From NCBI GenBank assembly GCA_963785755.1, contig CAWAXG010000056.1, positions 163,572 through 227,571 on the forward strand: a stretch of DNA of 64,000 nt, read 5' to 3'. A program made the position numbers and the translations under genes. The stretch is from JACCXG01 sp963785755. Lineage in GTDB: Bacteria > Acidobacteriota > Vicinamibacteria > Vicinamibacterales > 2-12-FULL-66-21. Below are positions 1 to 9,207 of this stretch, piece by piece. The notes under the pieces are model-generated. The model did not search any database. It worked only from the letters and a program-made list of their open reading frames with translations, and was not told the DNA's origin. Numbering within the stretch: the stretch's first letter is position 1; the number at the start of each line of letters is the position of its first letter.

Positions 1-544
1 ACGCCTTCGCCTCGGGCTCGGTCGCGGCGGTGATCGTCGCCAGCTCACCCTCCATCATCTTGTCGATCATCATGTCGATCCGCGCGTCGGTCCGCAGCTG
101 GGTGACCGAGGTGTTGCGGTCCGAGAGCGCCTTGCCGAACTGTTCCGGCGTCATCTTCCCCTGCATCTGCTGAACGCGCTTCTCGATCTCGGCGTCGTCG
201 ATCGCGAGCTTCCGTCCGGTCGCCTCCTGCTTCATCACGTTGTAGGTGATCAGCTGATCGAGCGCGGTGCGAAAGACTTCGTCCCGCCGCTCCTGCGGAA
301 TCGGCCCGCGGCTCGCCTCGAGGTTCTTGATGAACCGCTCGAAATCGGTTTTGGTGACCGGCTCGCCGTTGACCCGCGCGAGCACATCCGGCAGCGTCGC
401 GGGCATCGGCTTGGGCGGCGCGGGCGGCTGGTCGGGTTTCGCGGTTTGGGCCGAGGCGGTCGGTTCAGCTGCCGGTCCCTTCCGGCAAGAGACGCAGAAG
501 CAGGCGGCGAGGACCGTCACAGCAACGAAGAACCGTGTTTTCAC
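1..544 (-). CDS. SurA-like periplasmic foldase, N-terminal part (runs off the left edge)
   Basis: Only the first ~181 residues are visible. Translation starts at a GTG at 544 (another in-frame GTG is at 550). A basic, hydrophobic leader ends in FCVSCRKG, a weak lipobox-like stretch, so the protein is probably exported and perhaps lipid-anchored. An Ala/Pro-rich linker follows, and from about residue 50 a helical region starting DVLARVNGEPVTKTDF, the usual opening of the SurA_N domain in SurA/PpiD/PrsA-type chaperones. The parvulin isomerase domain, if present, lies outside the window. The gene is downstream of and co-directional with the penicillin-binding protein gene, with a 126-bp gap (545-670) in which I see nothing else. 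Family assignment fairly sure; isomerase activity cannot be judged. Confidence 0.7.
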   Translation of the reverse strand, partial: MKTRFFVAVTVLAACFCVSCRKGPAAEPTASAQTAKPDQPPAPPKPMPATLPDVLARVNGEPVTKTDFERFIKNLEASRGPIPQERRDEVFRTALDQLITYNVMKQEATGRKLAIDDAEIEKRVQQMQGKMTPEQFGKALSDRNTSVTQLRTDARIDMMIDKMMEGELATITAATEPEAKA

Positions 545-670
545 GTGCACATCCTGAATAGGGTTCGAATGAGTAGGGCCCGCAGGCGCCGGGACATCAT
601 CTGATGTTAACGCACCTTCGCGACCGTCCTCGAAGGCGGGTGGAGGCGCGCCGGCCTGACCCAGGCGGGC

Positions 671-2992
671 TCAGAATCCGTGGAGCTGACACACCTCAGT
701 CGGCTCGGTTCCCGACACGAACGCCTCGCGGAAGATGCGCGGGCAGCCGGGCGCGGCGATCTTCCCCGTGTCGCGGTCGATCTCCAGGAAGGCGATGCCC
801 TCCGGCGTGGTGAACGTGCTGTTCGGCCGGCCCGAGAGCGCCCGCGACATGAACGTCGTCCAGATTGGCAGGGCTGCTTGAGTTCCGCTGAGTCCGAGCG
901 GCTGGTTGTCGTCCATCCCGACCCAGACCACCGTCAGCAGTTCCGGGGTAAAGCCGACGAACCAGGCGTCGCGCAGGTCGTTGGTCGTTCCCGATTTTCC
1001 GGCCGCATCGAGCGCGAAGCCCGCGGCGCGCGCGGACGCGCCGGTGCCTTCGTTGAGCACGCTCCGCATCATGTTCGTGACCAGATAGGTCGTGTCGGGT
1101 CGCGCGACGGTTCGGGCCGGCTGCGACTGGATCGGCAGCTCGCGGCCCGACGCGACCAGCCGCGAGATGGTGCGCAGCGGGCGGATGATGCCGCCGTTCG
1201 GGAACATCGTGTACGCCGTCGCGATCTCGAACGGGGTGGCTTCGAACACGCCGAGCGCAATCGCCGGATACGGACGTGGCGGGGCGCCTGCGCCAATGCG
1301 GCGCCACAGCGCCGCGACTTCCTCGTATCCGGCGCTCTCCGCGACTTTGACGGCGGCGATGTTGCGCGACAACGCCAGCGCGCGGCGCAGCGTGATCGGG
1401 CCGTCGTATTCACCGTCGTAATTGTTCGGGCTCCAGGTCTGGGCGTTGAACGTGAACGCGGTCGGCTCGTCCCAGACGACCGTGGCCGGGGTCAGATCGT
1501 TGCGCCCTTCCGACTGCGCACGCTCGAACGCGGCGAGATAGACGAACGGCTTGAACACCGAGCCAGGCTGACGCCTCGCGCTGACGACGCGGTTGTATTG
1601 AGACTGGTTGTACGACCTGCCGCCGACGAACGCCAGGACCTCACCGGTGCGGGGATCGACAGCCAGAATCGCGGCCTGCGCGCGCCGGCGCCGCCGCGCG
1701 AGGATCTCGTCGAGCCTCGTCAGTCCCTCACGCAGCGCATCCTGCGCGAGCCGCTGCAGGTGCACGTCGAGCGTCGTATAGACATCGACGGTGCCCGCCG
1801 TCGGATATTTCGCCTGCAGCTCCTGACTCACGTAGTCGACGAAGTACGGCGCCTCGGCTTCCAGCGCCCGCGCGGAGATGACCAGGGGCTCGCGCACGAA
1901 GCGATCGGCGGCGTCGCTCGTCAGGAAACCGGTCTCGACCATCGACCGGAGCACGACATTCCGGCGCTCTTTCGCTCGATCGGGGTTGTTGAACGGCGAC
2001 AGCCGCGAAGGGGACTGGATGACGCCGGCGATCGTCGCCGCTTCCACCGGCGAGACGTTGCTGATGTCCTTCGCGAAGAACAGCCGGGCCGCTTCGGCCA
2101 CGCCGTGAATCGCAAACGAGCCGCGCTGCCCGAGGGACACGTCGTTCAGATACAGCTGCAGGATCTCGTCCTTCGACAGCCGCGTCTCCAGGACGACCGA
2201 CATGAACCACTCGATCATCTTCCGCTTCGGTGATTTCTCCGGGGTCAGGAACGTGTTCTTCACCAGCTGCTGGGTGATGGTGCTGCCGCTGGCGAGATAC
2301 GCCTTGTCGCCGAAGACGTTGCGGTAGACGGCGCCGGCAATGCCGATGGGATCGATGCCGCGATGATCGTAGAAGCGTCGGTCCTCGATCGCGAGCACGG
2401 CCTGGACCATCGGTTTGGGAATGACCTGGAGCGGGACGTCACGGCGCTTTTCGCGCCCCGTCGTGACGAGCGCGGTGATCAGCGGCGCGTCCAGGATGAC
2501 CCGTTCGACCGAGCTCTTGTTCTTGACCGCTTCGATGCGCTCGATGCGTGTCGGCTCTCCGCCCTTCGGGACCCGGCCGCCGAAGACGAGCCGGAGTGTG
2601 TCGCCCTTGCGGTTGCCGTCGCGCGGGATGACGACGATGGCGTCCTGACCGATCGTGAATTCCCCGGGCAGCTCGGAGCGAGTCCGGTGCGCGTAGCCGA
2701 GATCGTTCAGCCGATCGACGAACTGGCGCGGAGTGACCGCCTGGCCGCGATGCAGCTCGAATGGACGCGCGAAGACCCGCGGGTCCGTCCGGGTCATTTC
2801 CCCGCTGATGCGCGCGTCGATCATCCGCGAGAAGACGATCCAGTAATAGACCATCACCGAGATCATCAGCGCCATCGGCAGGACGATCCCGAGCAGGACG
2901 TACTTCTTCCACTGTCGAGGCAGCCTACGGCGCACGGCGGCCAGCAGCCGGCCCAGTCGGGAAGCGGTTTCAGATTTGTTGGTCTTCACCAA
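671..2992 (-). CDS. Class A penicillin-binding protein (PBP1B-like transglycosylase/transpeptidase)
   Basis: A 773-residue bifunctional enzyme that polymerises lipid II and cross-links peptidoglycan on the periplasmic side. It has a short basic cytoplasmic tail, one membrane anchor (about residues 31-54), then a small domain around FVDRLNDLGYAHRTRS that resembles the UB2H domain of PBP1B. The GT51 domain follows, with the catalytic motif EDRRFYDHRG (Glu203) and GSTITQQLVKN. The transpeptidase domain has the nucleophile motif SVFK (Ser478), SRN, and KSGT (Lys666-Gly668). Length is normal for PBP1B. All catalytic motifs are present, so it should be active. The ATG at 2992 is the only start that keeps the basic tail and anchor together. 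The divergent region 2993-3157 should hold promoters for both directions. Confidence 0.95.
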   Translation of the reverse strand: MVKTNKSETASRLGRLLAAVRRRLPRQWKKYVLLGIVLPMALMISVMVYYWIVFSRMIDARISGEMTRTDPRVFARPFELHRGQAVTPRQFVDRLNDLGYAHRTRSELPGEFTIGQDAIVVIPRDGNRKGDTLRLVFGGRVPKGGEPTRIERIEAVKNKSSVERVILDAPLITALVTTGREKRRDVPLQVIPKPMVQAVLAIEDRRFYDHRGIDPIGIAGAVYRNVFGDKAYLASGSTITQQLVKNTFLTPEKSPKRKMIEWFMSVVLETRLSKDEILQLYLNDVSLGQRGSFAIHGVAEAARLFFAKDISNVSPVEAATIAGVIQSPSRLSPFNNPDRAKERRNVVLRSMVETGFLTSDAADRFVREPLVISARALEAEAPYFVDYVSQELQAKYPTAGTVDVYTTLDVHLQRLAQDALREGLTRLDEILARRRRRAQAAILAVDPRTGEVLAFVGGRSYNQSQYNRVVSARRQPGSVFKPFVYLAAFERAQSEGRNDLTPATVVWDEPTAFTFNAQTWSPNNYDGEYDGPITLRRALALSRNIAAVKVAESAGYEEVAALWRRIGAGAPPRPYPAIALGVFEATPFEIATAYTMFPNGGIIRPLRTISRLVASGRELPIQSQPARTVARPDTTYLVTNMMRSVLNEGTGASARAAGFALDAAGKSGTTNDLRDAWFVGFTPELLTVVWVGMDDNQPLGLSGTQAALPIWTTFMSRALSGRPNSTFTTPEGIAFLEIDRDTGKIAAPGCPRIFREAFVSGTEPTEVCQLHGF

Positions 2993-3157
2993 GGATCGAT
3001 ATCGGCGGTTCGCGCGTCAGTATTGAGACGGCGTGCCCAGCCGTATGGTTCGAATCCGCATTGTATACTCGCCGTAAGCGATTCATAGCAGGCGATTTCG
3101 CGGGACGAACGGTCACGAGCGGCCGCCGCCTTCCGACAGCTGGGAAGAGTGCTCACG

Positions 3158-3283
3158 ATGGACAGCGCGGCTTTCAGGATGTTGTGGATTGTGCTCGTGG
3201 CAATGGCTGTGCCGGCCGCCGCGTTCGGCCAGGCGCAGGCCGCTAATGGCCAGATGCGGCTCGGATTCAAGTTTGTGTTCTGA
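3158..3283 (+). CDS. Possible 41-residue exported peptide
   Basis: A short frame in front of the PIG-L gene: a hydrophobic signal-peptide-like stretch (LWIVLVAMAVPAAAFGQA) followed by only ~15 residues ending MRLGFKFVF and a stop. The last residues alternate and end in Phe, like the final beta-strand of an outer-membrane barrel. The stop is 6 bp before the next start and the ribosome binding site of that gene (ggagc) sits in the gap. It may be a short exported peptide, a leader, or what is left of an outer-membrane protein after internal deletion. I do not recognise a family. Confidence 0.35.
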   Translation: MDSAAFRMLWIVLVAMAVPAAAFGQAQAANGQMRLGFKFVF

Positions 3284-3289
3284 CGGAGC

Positions 3290-5917
3290 ATGCGCCGCTA
3301 CTTTCTTGCTCTCGCCCTGCTCCTCGTTCTGTGCTTCGATCGCGGCGCCCCCGCGCAGCTGAGGCCGCAGCCCGTCGGCGAGCTGCCCGGCAACGCCGCG
3401 ATGACGCTGATGCTCCGGCGGCTCGCGTCAACCGGGACGTTCATGCAGACGTCCGCGCATCCCGACGACGAGGACAACGCGCTGCTGGCGATGTTCAGTC
3501 ACGGCCAGGGACTGCGGACCGTGCTCGTCAGCGCCACGCGCGGTGACGGCGGCCAGAATGAGATCGGCCCGGAGCTCTTCCAGGCGCTCGGCGTGTTGCG
3601 CACCGAGGAACTGCTCGCCGTGCATCGCTTCGACGGCGGGGAGCAATACTTCACGCGCGCGGTGGACTTCGGCTATTCGTTCAGCGTCGAAGAGACGTTC
3701 GAAAAGTGGGGCCGCGATGAAATCGTCGGCGACTTCGTCCGGCTCATTCGAGCGACGCGGCCGGACGTCATTGCCGGCTTTCTCTGCGGCGGCGAAGGGG
3801 GAGGGCAGCATCATCAGGCGTCTACCCGGCTGACCGCCGAGGCCTTCAAGGCGGCCGGCGATCCCTCGAGATACCCGGAACAGATCGAGGAGGGATTGAG
3901 GCCCTGGCGCGCGCGCCGGCTGTTCTGCACCGACTTTTCCGGCTTCGGCACCGCCCCGCAGAAGCGTACCGCGGACCTGCTGACCGCAGTCACGACCGGG
4001 TTCGATCCGGCCCTCGGCCGCACGTATGCGGAGCTCGGCCTCGAAGCACGCTCCATGCACAAGTGCCAGGGGACGTCGCAGCTCCTGCTGCTGCCCGGCG
4101 CCGGCTCGAACAGGACCTACCGCCTGATGGATTCGATCGGCGGCGATCCTGGAATCGCGCCCGCGTCGATGTTCGAAGACATCGACACGACGATCCCGGG
4201 CCTGGCGCGCTTCGCGCCCAGTCTCGCGGCGACGCTGTCGCCGTCCTTGAAAGCGATCGCCGCGCGGATCACGGAAGCCACTGCCGCATTCGAGTCGAAA
4301 GGGCCTGCGGCTGCGGCGCCCGCCCTGGCGGCCGGGCTCGCGAATGTACGGGCGCTGCGATCACGATTGAAGTCAGGCAACGGGATTTCAGCCGACGCGT
4401 TCGAAGTGGAATTCAGGCTGGCGCAGAAGGAAACGCAGTTCCAGCAGGCGCTCGTGCTCGCCAGCGGCGCACGGCTCGAGTCGCTCGCGTCCGACGGTCT
4501 CGTCATCCCGGGGCAGACTGTCGAGATTGCCTCGTACGTGAGCAATCAGGCGGCCGAGCCGATCACCGTCAGAAATATCACGGTGGCGCCCCGCGCATCC
4601 GGAGCTCAGTCGTGCGGCGGATCCGTCCACCGCGGCCAGGCCTTCTCGTGCAAGGGACAGCTGGTCGTCCCCTCGGAGACCGTTTTCTCCACGCCGTACT
4701 GGAAGCCGCGCACGGACGCTGCCCGCTACGATTTCGCGCCCGGGGTTCCCTTCGGGGTGCCGTTCACGCCGACGCCCTTCACCACGACGTTCGAGCTGAC
4801 CATCGCCGGGGCGGACATCTCGATCGCGCGCCCGGTGGAGTACCGCTACGACCACATCGTCGCTGGCGAGAAGCGGATGGAATTGCAGGTCGTCCCCCCG
4901 TTTGCGATGACGATGACGCCCGCGATCGCCGTCGTCCCCGCCGCTGCGGCGGCACGGCGAACGGTTGAAGTCACGGTCACCAATCACACGACCGGCGCCG
5001 TCAGCGCCGACGTCTCGCTGCGGGTGCCGGCCGGCTGGCGCAGCGAGCCGGAGTCGGCGCCGGTCAAGTTCTCCCGCGAGGACGAGCAGGCTGCCGTTTC
5101 ATTCGTCGTCGTGCCGCCAGCCGGTCTGAAGTCAGGCGAACATCAGGTGAGCGCGCTCGTGCGATCCGGATCGCTCCAGAGCACCGTCGGCTACGAGGTC
5201 GTCGAGTACCCGCACATCCGCCGGCGTCATGTCGTACAGCCGGCGGAGGCACGGCTCAAAGTCATCGACGTGGCGATAGCCGCCAATCTTCGCGTCGGCT
5301 ACATCATGGGCGTGGGCGATCAGGTTCCTCCGGCGATCGAGCAACTTGGCGCCGAGGTGCACCAGATCACGCCGAAGGAGCTCGCGTCGGGCGACCTGTC
5401 CCGGTACCACACAATCGTCACGGGCGTCCGCGCTTACGAACGTCGCCCCGACCTGCGCGCGAACAATCACCGGTTGCTCAGTTATGCGTCGAACGGCGGG
5501 ACGGTCCTGGTCCAATACAACAAGTTCGAATTCAACGAAGCGCAGTACGCGCCGTATCCGGCGAAAGTGAGCTCCGGCCGGGTCACCGATGAGAATTCGG
5601 TCGTCGAGATCCTGGTTCCCGATCATCCCGCGTTCACGCGGCCGAATCGCATCGGCGAGGCTGCCTGGAAAGGCTGGGTCCAGGAGCGTGGGCTGTACTT
5701 CCTGGGGGAGCGCGATCCGGCTTATCGCGACCTGATTCGGCTCGAAGATCCCTTCCCGCTCAACAAGGGTTCGAAGACCGGCGCGCTGGTCGAGGCGAAG
5801 GTCGGCAAGGGCCGCTGGATATACATCGGGCTGGGCCTGTGGCGGCAGCTGCCGGCCGGGGCCGACGGCGCGTATCAGCTGATGGCCAATCTCCTGTCGC
5901 TCGGGAGCCCGCGGTGA
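3290..5917 (+). CDS. Secreted PIG-L (LmbE-like) deacetylase with large C-terminal extension
   Basis: An 875-residue exported protein with a clear signal peptide (RRYFLALALLLVLCF). The N-terminal third is a PIG-L/LmbE N-deacetylase: the metal motif HPDDED at 57-62 and the second metal histidines in GGGQHHQAS (174-175) are intact, so a zinc-dependent N-acetylhexosamine or related deacetylase is likely. The middle (about 370-600) contains Ig-like or NPCBM-like beta domains, and the last ~200 residues (VGYIMGVGDQVPPAIEQLGA onward) look like a ThuA/glutamine-amidotransferase-like fold without obvious catalytic residues. This three-part build is known from acidobacterial and bacteroidete PIG-L proteins. 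Its stop overlaps the argH start. The natural substrate is not evident. Confidence 0.88.
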   Translation: MRRYFLALALLLVLCFDRGAPAQLRPQPVGELPGNAAMTLMLRRLASTGTFMQTSAHPDDEDNALLAMFSHGQGLRTVLVSATRGDGGQNEIGPELFQALGVLRTEELLAVHRFDGGEQYFTRAVDFGYSFSVEETFEKWGRDEIVGDFVRLIRATRPDVIAGFLCGGEGGGQHHQASTRLTAEAFKAAGDPSRYPEQIEEGLRPWRARRLFCTDFSGFGTAPQKRTADLLTAVTTGFDPALGRTYAELGLEARSMHKCQGTSQLLLLPGAGSNRTYRLMDSIGGDPGIAPASMFEDIDTTIPGLARFAPSLAATLSPSLKAIAARITEATAAFESKGPAAAAPALAAGLANVRALRSRLKSGNGISADAFEVEFRLAQKETQFQQALVLASGARLESLASDGLVIPGQTVEIASYVSNQAAEPITVRNITVAPRASGAQSCGGSVHRGQAFSCKGQLVVPSETVFSTPYWKPRTDAARYDFAPGVPFGVPFTPTPFTTTFELTIAGADISIARPVEYRYDHIVAGEKRMELQVVPPFAMTMTPAIAVVPAAAAARRTVEVTVTNHTTGAVSADVSLRVPAGWRSEPESAPVKFSREDEQAAVSFVVVPPAGLKSGEHQVSALVRSGSLQSTVGYEVVEYPHIRRRHVVQPAEARLKVIDVAIAANLRVGYIMGVGDQVPPAIEQLGAEVHQITPKELASGDLSRYHTIVTGVRAYERRPDLRANNHRLLSYASNGGTVLVQYNKFEFNEAQYAPYPAKVSSGRVTDENSVVEILVPDHPAFTRPNRIGEAAWKGWVQERGLYFLGERDPAYRDLIRLEDPFPLNKGSKTGALVEAKVGKGRWIYIGLGLWRQLPAGADGAYQLMANLLSLGSPR

Positions 5918-7368
5918 GGTTCGCGCCCGAATACGTCAGCTGTGTCCTCAACGAGAACTTCGAGGACGCGAAGGCGGAGTTCCTGTCGCCGCTGATGGCG
6001 ATCCACTTCGCGCACCTCGTCATGCTCGCCGAGCAGGGGATCGTCGCCAGCCTGGATGCCCGCGCGATCCGCACGGCTCTGGAGGCAATCGACCTCGACG
6101 AGGTTCGCCAGGTCCGCTACGACGGCAGCTACGAAGACCTGTTCTTCTACGTCGATGGCCTGATCGTCGAGGGCTGCGGGGAGGATGCCGCCGGCCGCCT
6201 CCATACCGCGCGTTCCCGCAACGACATCGCGATGACGATGTTCCGGATGCAACAGCGGGAAATGGTGCTCGCGCTGATTGAAGGGACCAGCCGGCTGCGC
6301 CGGGTGCTGCTGGACTTTGCCGCGCGTCATCGCGCGGACGTGTTCGCCGCGCACACCCACACGCAGCCCGCGCAGCCGACGACGCTCGCGCACTACCTGC
6401 TGGCGGTCGTGGAACAGCTCGAGCGCGATGCCGTCCGCCTGCGCGCGGCGTATGCCAGCACGAACCAGAACCCGCTCGGAGCCTGCGCGATCACCGGCAC
6501 CGGCTTTCCGATCGATCGTCAGCGCACGACGGCGCTGCTCGGGTTCGACGCCGCGACCGGCAACACCTACGGCAGCATCGCGACCGTGGATTACCTGCTC
6601 GAGAGCGTGTCGGCGGCGGCGGTGATGCTGGCGGGGCTCGGCCGGTTCGTGCAGGATCTCCTGCTGTGGTGCACGAGGGAATTCGGATACGCGCGGCTCG
6701 CGGACGGGTTCGTGCAATGCAGCAGCATCATGCCGCAGAAGCGCAATCCCGTCGCGCTCGAGCACGCGCGCGCCATCGGCAGCAAGGCGCTCGGCCAGTG
6801 CTCGGCGGTCCTGCTCGCGGTTCACAACACGCCCTTCGGCGACATCGTCGACACCGAGGACGATCTTCAGCCGCTGGTGTTCACGATGTTCCGCGACGCT
6901 GTCCGCGCCGTGCGCCTGGTGACGGCCGCCCTGAGCGGCACGGAGTTCAACACGGCGCGCATGGCGCAGCGCGCCTCGGAAGGCTGGATCACCGTCACCG
7001 AGCTCGCCGATACGCTGGTCCGCGAGCACGGCGTTCCCTTCAAGGCCGCCCATGCGATCGCGTCGCGCCTGGTCGCGAGCCAGGCAGCGGATCCCGCGGC
7101 GCCGCTGTCGAGCGCCCTGCGCACGGTCTCGGAAGCGGTTCTCGGATGGCCGGTGGAGCTCGATGAAACGTCGCTCGTGCGCGTGCTGAGCCCGCGTCAT
7201 TTCGTCGAGGTCCGCACGACGCCAGGCGGCCCCGCCCCGCAGGAAACCGCCCGCGCGATCGCCGCATCGGAAAAGACGCTCGTATCGGACGATGAATGGT
7301 TCGCTGCAGCGACGCAGCGCCTTCACAAGGCGCAAGGTGCGCTCAGAGACGCTGTCGCTTCGCTCTGA
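5914..7368 (+). CDS. argH: Argininosuccinate lyase
   Basis: A 484-residue member of the fumarase/aspartase superfamily that cleaves argininosuccinate to arginine and fumarate, the last step of arginine synthesis. The superfamily signature SSIMPQKRNP is at 270-279, and the conserved THTQPAQPTTLAHYL segment and TARSRNDI substrate loop are present. I chose the GTG at 5914, which overlaps the previous stop (GTGA), because homologues begin a few residues before NENFEDAKAEF; a longer frame would run into the PIG-L gene. The tight overlap implies one transcript with the deacetylase. No other arg genes are nearby, so the placement is not a classical arginine operon. The family also contains lyases with other substrates, but the motif set fits ArgH. 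Confidence 0.9.
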   Translation: MRFAPEYVSCVLNENFEDAKAEFLSPLMAIHFAHLVMLAEQGIVASLDARAIRTALEAIDLDEVRQVRYDGSYEDLFFYVDGLIVEGCGEDAAGRLHTARSRNDIAMTMFRMQQREMVLALIEGTSRLRRVLLDFAARHRADVFAAHTHTQPAQPTTLAHYLLAVVEQLERDAVRLRAAYASTNQNPLGACAITGTGFPIDRQRTTALLGFDAATGNTYGSIATVDYLLESVSAAAVMLAGLGRFVQDLLLWCTREFGYARLADGFVQCSSIMPQKRNPVALEHARAIGSKALGQCSAVLLAVHNTPFGDIVDTEDDLQPLVFTMFRDAVRAVRLVTAALSGTEFNTARMAQRASEGWITVTELADTLVREHGVPFKAAHAIASRLVASQAADPAAPLSSALRTVSEAVLGWPVELDETSLVRVLSPRHFVEVRTTPGGPAPQETARAIAASEKTLVSDDEWFAAATQRLHKAQGALRDAVASL

Positions 7369-7374
7369 GCGCGA

Positions 7375-9069
7375 CTAGATCGTGATCACGTAGTGCCGGC
7401 CCACGTCACTCGGCAGTTCCTGTAACAACCGATCGACCAGCGCCGATCCGTAGAGATTGAGGAAGAACGGCACGCCGAGCACGCGCTCCTGCGGCTGGCC
7501 CTGCGGGAAGGTCTGCGCCTGGGCGCGGGTGAACTGGCGGCGGAGCGTCTCGTCGCGTTTCTTCACCGCCTGAATCACCTTGCCGTGCAGGCTGCGGATC
7601 TCGTGTTCCATCTTGCCGAGCGTCGTCTTCGCGGCGCCGGCGAGCGTGGGATCGACGGCCGGGATGACCTGCACGACGCGCTGCATCGCGCGGGCGACGG
7701 CCTCATCCGCCTCCTTGATCGCGGCCTCGACCGTCGGCGGCAGCTGCGATTGCAGCAGCTTGTTCAGCGCCGATTCGTCCTGCGGTTGCAGATCCTCGAG
7801 CGCCACGCCGTATTTCGTCAGGAAGCGTTGAGTCGCCGAATCGACGAGCGTCGCGCTGGCGCGCGGATGGACGAGCGGCATCGCAACGCCGAAGTGTTGA
7901 TAGACCTCCCGCAGCTGACCGAGATACGCGAGCTCGCTCGGTCCGGACACGTAACAGATTGTCGGGAAGAGCGTGTCCTGAACGATCGGACGCAGCAGAA
8001 CGTTCGGGCTGAACTGCTCCGGACGGGCAGCGATTTCGGCGGCCAGCGCTTCAGCCGGGTAGCTGCGGTCGCCGACGACGAACTGATCTCCCTGCCGCTT
8101 GATCGGTTTACGTGCCCCATCGAGGTAAAACAGCGACACGCTGTCAGCCTGCGGGACGACCTGTGGCGCGTGGCCCAGCGCCGCGAGCCGTTCGCCGGCC
8201 TTCGCCGCCAGTGCGGCAGTCTGGCCGGGCGAGGCGATCTCGGTCTTGAACACGTCCGCCACGAGCCGCTTGGTGCTCGAATCGGCCGCATCGAAGACGA
8301 TGAGCCCATGCGGTCCCAGCACGGACTCGAGCCACGTGGCAAACGACTCGGCCATCCCCACGCCGGGGCGATACGAAGTGCGAAGCAGATCGAGGGTCCA
8401 GTCGGTGAACTCCGTGCGTGGGAGCGTGGCGCCGAGCGCTTCTACGCTCTCGAGTACTCGCTCGTCGGGTCGCAGTTTCGCGATCGGCAGCTCTCCGGCC
8501 CCTTCCGGCGCCGGCAGCGTCACGGTTCGCGGTTGGTACTGCGCGTCGAGCACCGTGCAGCTCGCGATCTCGTCCCAGTCGTGATCCTCGGCGTCGACCC
8601 AGAACACGGCGACCACAGGACTGCCGAGGAGGGTCGATGCCTGATGGGCGAGCTGAAGTGCGGAGATGGCTTTGAGGAGGGTGAAGAGGGGACCGCCGAA
8701 GGCCCCTGCCTGCTGACCGGTGACGACTGCCACCGTTTGCGGATCGGTCAGCCTGGCCGCGGCGTCCCGACACGCTGGCGGCGCGCCGCGGCGCTCCTGC
8801 TGCGCCGCGAGGCATTGCGCCATCTCGGCCCGGCTGCGCCGCTGAGCCCGGACCCGCTTAGCGGCATCGTGCCAGGCGTCGGGCGACTGGGGATCGCCCG
8901 CGTAGAAGGCAGCGATCTTGCTGAAGTTGAATGCGTAGTCGCCGGCGAGGGGCCGCATCCACGGCAGGCGGCGGACGTCCACCGCCAGGCGAGCGGCCGA
9001 CGTCTCCCCAGCGGCAGTAGTTGAGTCTGCGGACACCGAGTCGTACTCTCTCAGAGCATTCCGAAGCAT
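7375..9069 (-). CDS. bshC: Putative cysteine ligase BshC (bacillithiol synthesis family)
   Basis: A 564-residue protein whose start region (RRLPWMRPLAGDYAFNF) and later blocks AVVTGQQAGAFGGPLFTLLK, FWVDAEDHDWDEI and CYVSGPSELAYLGQLREVY are characteristic of the BshC family, which adds cysteine to glucosaminyl-malate in bacillithiol synthesis. A coiled-coil-prone region lies near residues 430-530. The gene is convergent with argH (6 bp between stops). The true start may be later than 9069, since the first ~30 residues are polar and not typical for the family. bshA and bshB are not visible here, although a PIG-L protein, the same superfamily as BshB, lies nearby; that one is secreted, so I do not assign it to this pathway. 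Confidence 0.88.
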   Translation of the reverse strand: MLRNALREYDSVSADSTTAAGETSAARLAVDVRRLPWMRPLAGDYAFNFSKIAAFYAGDPQSPDAWHDAAKRVRAQRRSRAEMAQCLAAQQERRGAPPACRDAAARLTDPQTVAVVTGQQAGAFGGPLFTLLKAISALQLAHQASTLLGSPVVAVFWVDAEDHDWDEIASCTVLDAQYQPRTVTLPAPEGAGELPIAKLRPDERVLESVEALGATLPRTEFTDWTLDLLRTSYRPGVGMAESFATWLESVLGPHGLIVFDAADSSTKRLVADVFKTEIASPGQTAALAAKAGERLAALGHAPQVVPQADSVSLFYLDGARKPIKRQGDQFVVGDRSYPAEALAAEIAARPEQFSPNVLLRPIVQDTLFPTICYVSGPSELAYLGQLREVYQHFGVAMPLVHPRASATLVDSATQRFLTKYGVALEDLQPQDESALNKLLQSQLPPTVEAAIKEADEAVARAMQRVVQVIPAVDPTLAGAAKTTLGKMEHEIRSLHGKVIQAVKKRDETLRRQFTRAQAQTFPQGQPQERVLGVPFFLNLYGSALVDRLLQELPSDVGRHYVITI

Positions 9070-9207
9070 GTCAAGGCAACCGGCGCCGGGATTTCGCGCG
9101 ATTCACGTGTCGTCGAGACGTTCGACGCCGACGTCCTCCAACAGGATCCCTCAGCGGATCGCCGCGGGTGCCGGCCGAGCCGGGTCGAGGACTCGAGCTT
9201 TCGATTT

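Noticed and set aside
680..2233. A 517-codon frame antisense to the penicillin-binding protein gene
   Set aside because: The sense strand carries all catalytic motifs; the antisense translation has no recognisable fold.
3290..9069. A bacillithiol synthesis cluster made of the PIG-L deacetylase and BshC
   Set aside because: BshB belongs to the PIG-L superfamily, but the protein here is much larger and has a signal peptide, so it should not act on a cytoplasmic intermediate; argH lies between the two.
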